Shown: positions 1 to 6,500 of the stretch, piece after piece
How positions within the stretch are numbered: the first letter of the stretch is position 1
Layout of the letters: each line of letters opens with the position of its first letter
Assembly (NCBI GenBank): GCA_903864375.1
Contig: CAIPFS010000664.1
Location: 1-6,920 of the forward strand
Reading direction: 5' to 3'
Origin: an uncultured Verrucomicrobiota bacterium
Lineage (GTDB): Bacteria; Verrucomicrobiota; Verrucomicrobiia; Limisphaerales; UBA9464
DNA length: 6,920 bases
The notes under the pieces: generated by a model
The model's input: the letters and a program-made list of their open reading frames with translations, nothing else
The model's database searches: none
Told to the model about the DNA's origin: nothing
Program-made: the position numbers and the translations under genes

Positions 1-1
1 C

Positions 2-2983
2 TCGATCTACTACACCCTCGACGGATCGACCCCCACCACCAATTCAACCCTCTATTCAGGGCCCTTCATCCTGACGCAATCAGCAATCGTCAATGCGGTG
101 GCTTATGCGTCCAATAAGTTGCCGAGCGGAATTACCACGGCCAATTTCACCGCGCTGAGCTCGGTCGGCTCAGGTATCGGCCTTCTGGGGCAATATTGGG
201 CCAACCAATCGCTCACCTACACGGGGTCCCCGACGCTGGTGAGGACCGATGCCGTGGTCAACTTCAACTTCGCTTCCACCAACCCTTCGGCCGCCGTCGG
301 AAGCAAATTCAACGTCAAATGGACGGGATCATTGCAGGCGCAGGTATCGGGTCCCCACACGATATACGTGGTGGGTCAGGATGGCATCCGGTTCTGGTTC
401 AATGGCCAGCTGGTCGTTGATGAATGGCACCCCAGCGTCAACCCCCAGTACACCTTTACCACCAATCTTGTTGCGGGACAGAAGTACGCGTTGGAGTTTG
501 ACCACTTTCAGTCCGCCTTCGCCAGCATCGCCCAACTCGCGTGGAGTTCGCCGATCACAGCAACCGTCACGGTCCCACAGACTCAACTGTATCCACCTGC
601 TGCGGCAGCCGGACCTTCGGTGGCGATCACCCCCATCCCTGGAACCAGCGTGGTGGCTGGCGGAGCACTGACCGTTTCCGCCCAGGCGACGAGTGCCGTC
701 ACCAACGTGATGCGGGTTGATTTCCTTTTGGACGGAGCCATCTCCGCCTCCTCGTTCGCCTCTCCCTTTGCCGCGACATTCACCAGTCTCTCGCCCGGCA
801 CCCACATGGTCTCCGCCAATGCGACGGACGGAAACGGGTCCATGGCCACCAGTACGGTGGTATCGATCACCGTGACGACCAACCCGGCGCCCACCTATGG
901 CGTCGCCACCCGTCCCAACTTTCCAGCCTATCTCAATTTCCCCACCAATGCGTCGGGCACGTTTCCGACGCTATTGTCGAGCGGCGGAGTGTTTTCAGAT
1001 ACTCCGAGCTTTACGCTGACCAACGGATGGATTGCCTTTACGCCGGCAGCTCCCTTCTGGTCGGACGGTGCGTCCAAGTCCCGATGGTTCGGAATTCCCT
1101 ATGGGGGAGGCCCCTCGGGACCTGGAAACCAGATCACGTATTCCCAGGATGGCAACTGGGACTTTCCGGTGGGGTCGGTTTTCCTCAAACACTTCGGACT
1201 GGTGACCAATGATCTTGGAAGCCCGATTTCCCGGCGCCTGGAAACCCGGGTCCTGGTCTATTACGGAGGGGGCGCGGTCGCAGGGGCCAGTTATCGATGG
1301 AGGCCTGACGGCAGCGACGCGGATTTGGTCTCCTTTGCGCAAACCGAAAACATCGCCATCACCTCCTCCAGCGGTGTCAGAACCCAGACCTGGTACTATC
1401 CCAGTCCGGCCGACTGTCTCGTCTGCCATGCATCGGTGGCGGGAGGGGTCCTGGGAGTCTCAAAGACACGCCAGCAGAACTTCAGCACCTTCTTCCCGCA
1501 GGCGGGCACCAACGACAACCAGTTGAGGGTCTTGAACCATCTGGGCCTGCTGTATCCGGCTTTGGATGAACCCTCTATTCCCGCATTGCCCGCTTATGCG
1601 GCACCCGGGGTTTCCACCGCCAGCCTCGAGCTGCGTGCGAGATCGTTTCTGGATGTGAATTGCGCCTATTGCCACCAGCCAGGAGGTTCCGGACGGGCAT
1701 CCTTTGACCTGCGAATCACAACGTCCCTCGACCAGGCCAACCTGATCAACGGTCCCATTCTGGCCACTTTTGGCATCACCGGGGCAGCACCGGTGGTGCC
1801 CGGACAACCACTCTCCTCCATCGTCTATCACCGCGTCGCCTCCGCCGAGCCGGGCGTCATGATGCCCCCGCTGGCCCGCAGCCTCACCGATACGGCGGAT
1901 GCCAGCATTCTTGGGAAATGGATTTACTCACTCGGCACCCCGTCGCCGGCAGTGGTGGGGCGTTATCTGTTCAACAATAATTCGGACGCCGATGGAAACG
2001 ATCCTGCTGCGAATGCTGCGGATGATTCCGCCATTTTAAACAACATCTCCGCCCTCTCTTCTGGCGGCACTCCCGGTCCCAACAATTACACCCTTCTGTC
2101 GATCGGGCTGGACGGATTGATGGTGGATGTGAGCACCCTTGCCAATCCCGGGGCGTTGACCACTGCGGATTTTGAGTTTCGCGTGGCTGGATTCAGCCCC
2201 TCATCGGTTCCGGCGGACAGCAGCAGTTCCTGGTTGCCTGCACCGTCCCCCTCCAGCCTCTCCGTGCGGATTGGAGCCGGAGTGGGTGGTGCGGACCGGA
2301 TCAGCATCGTCTGGCCCAGTGGAGCCATCCAAGGCCGGTGGCTTCGAGTCCGGGTACTGCCCACCATCAGGACCGGTCTGGCTGCCATGGACCAGTTCTA
2401 CTTCGGAACAGCAGGCCAGCTGACCCCAGGCCTCTCGTCCCTGCCCACCGCCGCGACCAACAGCTACGGAAATACACTGGGGAATTTCCCACTTTCCGGA
2501 GGTCTGGCCTCGGTTCCGGGTAACTATGGCTTTCTCAATGCCTCACTGGTTCCCGATATCGGCACGTCCCTGCAAACCGTGCGCTTCACGCCGGTGGACA
2601 CCACCAACTACACTGTCGTCGATGCCACCATCCCGGTGACCGTTGTTCCGGCCAAGCCGGTCATCACGACCCTGCCGACGGCATCGCCAATCATCTCCGG
2701 TGACCCGTTGGGGAGATCCCTGCTCACCGGTGGCCTGGCCTCGGTTCCTGGAACCTTCGGCTTTCTCGACACGAACGTCATTGCCAGCCTTGGCTCCTCC
2801 CAGCAGACCGTTCGTTTCACCCCAACCGATACGGTCCGGTACACGGTCGTCAACTTCCCGGTGTCGGTCCTTGTCGAACCCGTCACCGACATCCCCATCC
2901 TTCCACCCGGCTTCCTGGCACTCATGGGCGCCGTTTTTGCCGCCCTCGGATACCGTCGCCTTCAAACGGCAGGTCGCCGCTAG
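2..2983 (+). CDS. Secreted multidomain SO2930-family diheme cytochrome c protein (5' end outside window)
   Basis: The frame is open from the first complete codon at base 2 to a TAG at 2981-2983 (993 codons). The true start lies upstream; the GTG at 98 falls inside a domain and is not a start. Domains, numbered from base 2: end of a chitobiase/hexosaminidase-C-terminal-like domain (residues 1-53, IYYTLDGSTPTT); PA14 (about 59-200, GLLGQYW to QLYPP); an Ig-like domain (204-296); an SO2930/HNE_0200-type diheme cytochrome c domain (304-648) with CLVCH at 472-476, NQLRVLNHLGLL, RARSFLDVNCAYCH and a MMPP that may supply a heme methionine ligand; a VVGRYLF-type domain (651-809); two Ig-like repeats (811-960); and a proline, hydrophobic, arginine tail. 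The family assignment rests on remembered motif patterns. The heme sites imply export and covalent heme attachment outside the cytoplasm. The role is inferred to be electron transfer at the cell surface or in the periplasm; partner and substrate are unknown. It is the paralogue of the next gene, so an upstream signal peptide and PQQ-like propeller are expected. Confidence 0.9.
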   Translation, partial: SIYYTLDGSTPTTNSTLYSGPFILTQSAIVNAVAYASNKLPSGITTANFTALSSVGSGIGLLGQYWANQSLTYTGSPTLVRTDAVVNFNFASTNPSAAVGSKFNVKWTGSLQAQVSGPHTIYVVGQDGIRFWFNGQLVVDEWHPSVNPQYTFTTNLVAGQKYALEFDHFQSAFASIAQLAWSSPITATVTVPQTQLYPPAAAAGPSVAITPIPGTSVVAGGALTVSAQATSAVTNVMRVDFLLDGAISASSFASPFAATFTSLSPGTHMVSANATDGNGSMATSTVVSITVTTNPAPTYGVATRPNFPAYLNFPTNASGTFPTLLSSGGVFSDTPSFTLTNGWIAFTPAAPFWSDGASKSRWFGIPYGGGPSGPGNQITYSQDGNWDFPVGSVFLKHFGLVTNDLGSPISRRLETRVLVYYGGGAVAGASYRWRPDGSDADLVSFAQTENIAITSSSGVRTQTWYYPSPADCLVCHASVAGGVLGVSKTRQQNFSTFFPQAGTNDNQLRVLNHLGLLYPALDEPSIPALPAYAAPGVSTASLELRARSFLDVNCAYCHQPGGSGRASFDLRITTSLDQANLINGPILATFGITGAAPVVPGQPLSSIVYHRVASAEPGVMMPPLARSLTDTADASILGKWIYSLGTPSPAVVGRYLFNNNSDADGNDPAANAADDSAILNNISALSSGGTPGPNNYTLLSIGLDGLMVDVSTLANPGALTTADFEFRVAGFSPSSVPADSSSSWLPAPSPSSLSVRIGAGVGGADRISIVWPSGAIQGRWLRVRVLPTIRTGLAAMDQFYFGTAGQLTPGLSSLPTAATNSYGNTLGNFPLSGGLASVPGNYGFLNASLVPDIGTSLQTVRFTPVDTTNYTVVDATIPVTVVPAKPVITTLPTASPIISGDPLGRSLLTGGLASVPGTFGFLDTNVIASLGSSQQTVRFTPTDTVRYTVVNFPVSVLVEPVTDIPILPPGFLALMGAVFAALGYRRLQTAGRR
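1415..1429 (+). other. Heme c attachment motif 1 (CLVCH), gene 1
   Basis: The codons read Cys-Leu-Val-Cys-His, a standard CxxCH covalent heme site. It is preceded by TWYYPSPAD and followed by GGVLGVSKTRQQNFS, the context of the first heme in SO2930-type diheme cytochromes as I remember the family. Its counterpart in gene 2 is CLICH at 6639. Confidence 0.9.
1661..1675 (+). other. Heme c attachment motif 2 (CAYCH), gene 1
   Basis: Cys-Ala-Tyr-Cys-His lies within RARSFLDVNCAYCHQPGG, the hallmark second heme site of the family (usual form RA..YLd.NC.hCH). A MMPP at 1859-1870 follows about 60 residues later and is a plausible source of an axial methionine. That ligand assignment is inference. Confidence 0.9.
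2432..2662 (+). repeat. Tandem Ig-like repeat 1 in gene 1
   Basis: This is the first of two in-frame units of about 77 residues. The shared skeleton is LPTA...G..LG...L.GGLASVPG..GFL, then Q.VRFTP.DT..YTVV. About half of the aligned residues match the second unit. Units of this style (YG..L..S.L.GG.ASVPG.F.F, VTFTPTDT.NY) recur in large secreted verrucomicrobial proteins. They probably act as spacer or stalk modules, and no catalytic role is suggested. Confidence 0.75.
2663..2881 (+). repeat. Tandem Ig-like repeat 2 in gene 1
   Basis: This is the second unit, in direct continuation of the first. GGLASVPG and QTVRFTP are kept exactly, while the N-terminal strand (SPIISGDPLGRS) has lost the usual YG. 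It leads straight into the C-terminal hydrophobic tail, consistent with a stalk between the cytochrome part and the envelope. Confidence 0.75.
2882..2980 (+). other. C-terminal sorting-type tail: proline motif, hydrophobic helix, arginine cluster
   Basis: The last 33 residues read VTDIPILPPG, then FLALMGAVFAALGY, then RRLQTAGRR. This three-part layout resembles IPTL/PEP-CTERM-like protein-sorting tails, in which a short motif precedes one transmembrane stretch and a basic end. I do not recognise an exact named class. A simple membrane anchor is the alternative. The tail of gene 2 lies outside the window. Confidence 0.6.
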
Positions 2984-3013
2984 GGTTCGTTCCTTCCCCC
3001 GTAAGTTCACACT

Positions 3014-3047
3014 CTCCGACCTCCGAAGCACACTTCGGGGGCCGGAG
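3014..3047 (+). terminator. Strong hairpin after gene 1, probable terminator without a T-tract
   Basis: CTCCG, a 1x1 mismatch (A against C), then CCTCCGAAG pairs with CTTCGGGGG around a CACA loop and closes with CGGAG. This gives 14 base pairs (one a T-G wobble) around one mismatch, 31 bases after the stop codon. No T-run follows, so it may act with Rho or serve to stabilise the mRNA 3' end rather than being a classical intrinsic terminator. Confidence 0.6.
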
Positions 3048-3057
3048 ATCGCGTATT

Positions 3058-3154
3058 GTCCGCCTCGGGATCGTCAGGGCGGACCGATCGCCGCCAGGAC
3101 CAGTCACAAGGCTCCGACACCCTCCTGTCGGGCACTCCGCGGGACACGGAGGTG
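3058..3154. other. Cluster of three smaller stem-loops
   Basis: GTCCGCC (3058-3064) pairs with GGCGGAC (3078-3084). CCGACA (3114-3119) pairs with TGTCGG (3126-3131). CACTCCG (3133-3139) pairs with CGGAGGTG (3147-3154) if one base is bulged. Each is modest and could arise by chance in GC-rich DNA. Together, and between two stronger hairpins, they could be part of a structured RNA. No known RNA family is recognised. Confidence 0.3.
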
Positions 3155-3235
3155 GACGTCGTCCGAACGGATGACCATGTCGGACTGAGACGCCATCGGA
3201 ATTCCTTCAAGGGGGCCGGAGACCCGGACCTGCTC

Positions 3236-3272
3236 ATCCACCCGACATCCAAAACGGATGGGGTGGATCTTT
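3236..3272 (+). terminator. Second hairpin followed by a short T-run, terminator-like
   Basis: ATCCACCC pairs with GGGTGGAT, and inside it CATCC pairs with GGATG around AAAAC, with a two-base GA bulge. This gives 13 base pairs in all, followed by CTTT. It lies 253 bases after the gene 1 stop and about 70 bases upstream of the promoter-like sequence. It could therefore end a longer gene 1 transcript or insulate gene 2 from read-through. The T-run is short, so the call is tentative. Confidence 0.45.
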
Positions 3273-3340
3273 AGTGCGCCTAGGACCTTTGTTTAGGCTT
3301 ATCTGATCCTTTCATTTTACCTCGGATCTCATCATGGGGA

Positions 3341-3369
3341 TCTACAGATTTTGATCAGGACACGATAAT
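3341..3369 (+). promoter_or_regulatory. Candidate sigma-70-type promoter for gene 2
   Basis: TCTACA (4 of 6 matches to TTGACA), a 17-base spacer, then GATAAT (5 of 6 matches to TATAAT), in the most AT-rich part of the gap. Transcription would start near 3376 and leave a leader of about 145 bases before the ATG at 3522. Promoter consensus in this lineage is poorly known to me, and such matches occur by chance. Confidence 0.35.
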
Positions 3370-3521
3370 TCGGCGTTCAGCAGGCACTGGAAACCTTGCC
3401 CCCGGGCATGGGATTCCACCTCCCTGCGGGCGACGACTTCTCAGTCCCAACCCAGATGATCCCCAGGTGCAAGAACAGCCACGAGTCCCGGACAATGGAC
3501 ACCCCTTTTCATTCCTCCGGG

Positions 3522-3593
3522 ATGTGTTTCCCAAAAATCCGCGCTTACGGAGTACTATTATTTCTTATCTGGGCTCATCTATCTTCCGGCGCG
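3522..3593 (+). other. Signal peptide of the propeller-cytochrome protein
   Basis: Residues 1-24 have a short basic n-region (MCFPKIR), a hydrophobic core (AYGVLLFLIWAHL) and a small-residue end (SSGA). Ser-Gly-Ala at -3 to -1 fits signal peptidase I cleavage, with the mature protein starting VDVWTS. Export agrees with the CxxCH heme sites, because heme is attached outside the cytoplasm. Cys2 is too close to the N-terminus to be a lipobox cysteine, so a lipoprotein is not supported. Confidence 0.75.
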
Positions 3594-6500
3594 GTGGATG
3601 TCTGGACGTCCCGGTATTCCAATTCCAGAACCGGTTTGAATGATCATGAAACGCTGTTGACCCCTTCAACGGTGGGACCCTCCACATTTGGACTGGTATT
3701 CCGCCAGCCGGTGGACGGAAAGGTTCAAGCACAGCCCCTGTTGGTCCAGGGGCTGTCATTCGGTTCCTCCGGGGTGCATAATTCCGTGTTTGTTGCGACG
3801 GAGAACGACGTGCTTTACGCCTTTGATGCCGACTCATCCGAAGGTGCCAATGCCGACCCCCTCTGGAAACGGGACTTTCGCGATCCTGCGAACGGGATCG
3901 TGGCGGCGCGCTCTGCCGACGCCTACCCGGTCAACGCCACGCCACCGGTGTTTCCAAACATGGGAATCACGGCCACACCCGTCATCGATCTGGCCACCCA
4001 GACCCTGTATGTCGAGGTGTTTACCGAGGAGGGAACCAATTTTGTTCACCGTCTTCACGCCCTCGACCTCACGACGGGTGCCAATCGCCCCAATAGCCCG
4101 GTTGTCATCTCCGCCAGTGTCCCCGGCGGGGCATCCGATGCCGTCCGCGGAACGGTTACGTTTGTAGCCAAACGTCAATACCTTCGGGCCGCACTGACCC
4201 TGGCTTCGCCGAAGGGGTACGGATCGAACGTGGTATTTCTGGCCTATGCCGCACTGAACGATGTCACGCCGGCGCACGGGTGGGTGCTGGGGTATGATGC
4301 GGCGACACTTCAAAACGTGGGTGTATTTTGTTCCACGCCCAATGCACAACTGGGCAGTTTCTGGGCGGGCGGCGTGGGACCTTCCGCCGATGAGGACGGA
4401 AACCTCTATGCCGTCACAGGCAACGGATCCTTCGACTCCAGCAAGCTGAACTTTTGCGATTCGATCCTGAAGCTGACCACGGATCGCCGGGGTATTCATC
4501 TCTCTGACTGGTTCACACCCTACAACCAGGCAATCCTTTCCTCGTCGGATCTGGACCTGGGAGCCTGCGGCACCGTCCTCCTGCCGGATTCAGCGGGGAG
4601 CGCGTCGCATCCACGTCTCTTGCTGGCGGCGGGAAAGGAGGGGCGATTGTACCTCCTGGATCGGGACAACCTGGGCCATTTCAACGCCGCAAATGATGGT
4701 CAGATTGTCCAGTCCTGGTGGGCCAATCTCCCCGGTGCGCTCAACAGCCCGTACCAGATTGGGACACCCGCCTTTTTCTCAGGGACTGTTTTCAATCAAC
4801 TGAGAGGGGATCGACTGAAGTCGTATGTGATCTCGTCAGCAGTCGTAAACACCAACCCGGTCATCCTGGGCGCCAGGAGCTCAACCCAGATCACACCCAC
4901 GATTTCCTCCAACGGGGAGACCAACGCCATTGTCTGGACCATCGATTGGTCCAACTATGGCTATGGTCCGACGGTGCTGCATGCGGCCGATGCGCGAAAG
5001 ACAAACACCGATCTTTATCATTCCGGCATGGCGGGTACACGTGATGCCGTGGGGCGCGGTGTCCGACACGCTTCGCCGGTTGTGGCCAACGGGAGGGTCT
5101 ATGTTGGTGCCGAAGGCGAACTACAGGTTTTTGGTCTGGGAAGCTGGACCGCTGCGCCCACCTTTTCTCCGGCTGGCGCCCGATTCGGAAGCGAGGTGAT
5201 GGTGACGATCTCCGACGCCACCCCGGGAACAACGATCTACTACACCACGGATGGCAGCGTTCCGACGACCTCCTCACCCCGGTATCTCGGGTCGTTCCTC
5301 CTCACGAATTCCACCTTTTTGCAGGCACGGGCATTTGCAACGAATTTGATTCCCGGGGGAATCTCGACGGCCACCTTCGTTTCCACCAACCTCCCAGGAG
5401 GAGGCACCGGACTTCTGGGACAATATTGGTCGAACCAATTAGGCACCTTTAATGGAAGCCCGAATCTCACCCGGGTCGATCCCACGGTCAATTTTGTCAA
5501 TGTACTTCCAACGCCTGAATTCGGTCCGAACTTCACGGCCCGATGGACAGGAGCCATTCAGGCGGAAGTGACAGGAATTCATACCTTCTACCTGCAGTCC
5601 TACGGGGGGTTCCGGCTGACCATCGGAGGCCAAAAGCTGGTGGATGCCTGGTCGAATACACAGATCAATGTTTACACGGCGTCGATGTACCTCATTGCCG
5701 GCCAGAAGTATTCGGTTCAGCTGGAACATTATCAAAAGGATCTCCAGGTCATTGAATCCTTCTATTGGAGTGGTCCGGCCTCCGACAAAGTCATTGTTCC
5801 CCAGAGCCAGCTTTATCCACCGTCCGATGCCCCCGGCCCCTCGGTGACGATTGCCGCCAATCCTGGAACCAACCAGATGGCAGGCGGGGCACTGACGCTC
5901 TCCGCTCAGGCAACGAGTCCGGTCACGAATGTCATGCGGGTCGATTTCCTTTTGGACGGAGTCATTTCCACCTCCTTGCTCGCCCCGCCCTACACCGTGA
6001 CATTCACTGATCTCCAGCCCGGCACGCACACCGTTTCGGCGAATGCAACGGACGGAAATGGAACCATGACTGCCAGTCAGGTCTTTTCCATCACCGTGAC
6101 CAGCAACGCCAACCCTCCCTATGGCATCGACACCCGCCCCCGCTTTCCGGCCTATCTCAATTTCCCCACCCGCGCGGACGGCACCTTCCCGGCGCTGCTG
6201 TCGGACGGCGGGGTGTTTTCAGATATCCCCAGCTTCGCGCTGACCAATGGATGGATTGCCTTCACGCCGGCAGCCCCTTTCTGGTCGGACGGAGCGATCA
6301 AGAGCCGGTGGTTTGGAATTCCCTATGGTGGTGGCCCCCAGGTCCCTGGAAACCAGATAACCTACTCTCAGGACGGAAACTGGGATTTCCCAGCAGGGTC
6401 GGTCTTTCTCAAGCACTTCAGTCTCGTCACCAATGACCTTGGAAGTCCGATCTCCCGCCGTCTGGAAACCCGTGTCCTGGTGTATTACGGAGGGGGCACG

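Larger units (their letters stand above)
911..1696 (+). repeat. Direct repeat, gene 1 copy: cytochrome domain shared with gene 2
   Basis: This segment aligns without any gap to 6135-6920 (constant offset 5224). By hand count about 31 of 262 residues differ, or roughly 88% identity. In a 92-base sample (1019-1110 against 6243-6334) 13 bases differ, mostly at silent positions. It is a paralogous gene segment rather than a mobile repeat. Homology continues upstream to base 2 at lower identity. Confidence 0.9.
2984..3521. other. Intergenic region (538 bases) without a supported gene
   Basis: Three parts can be told apart. The first (to about 3270) is GC-rich and full of stem-loops, beginning with a likely terminator 31 bases after the gene 1 stop. 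The second (about 3270-3370) is AT-richer, with a promoter-like sequence. The third (about 3376-3521) would be the leader of gene 2. Open frames exist on both strands across 3007-3274, but they give low-complexity Arg/Ser/Asp-rich peptides with no recognisable motif, so I do not call genes there. No tRNA, insertion sequence or CRISPR repeat is seen. Confidence 0.7.

Noticed and set aside
98..100. GTG as the start of gene 1
   Set aside because: The same frame continues to base 2 and encodes the conserved IYYTLDGSTPTT core of the chitobiase-C-terminal-like domain, which matches gene 2. The real start is upstream of the window.
2643..3188. 181-codon + strand frame running across the gene 1 stop
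   Set aside because: It is a Pro/Ser/Arg-rich out-of-frame reading of the second Ig-like repeat, with no conserved features.
3007..3274. Small open frames on both strands in the gap
   Set aside because: The peptides are Arg/Ser/Asp-rich without motifs, they overlap the hairpins, and there is no paralogous support. They are better explained as GC-rich non-coding sequence.
3351..3369. TTGATC with GATAAT as a promoter pair
   Set aside because: Only seven bases separate them, too few for a -35/-10 pair. TCTACA with a 17-base spacer fits better.
3522..3530. Cys2 as a lipoprotein cysteine
   Set aside because: A lipobox cysteine must follow the hydrophobic segment of the signal peptide, and this one precedes it.
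3834..4499. 221-codon open frame on the - strand
   Set aside because: It lies wholly inside the propeller part of gene 2, has no recognisable motif, and is antisense to strongly conserved coding sequence.
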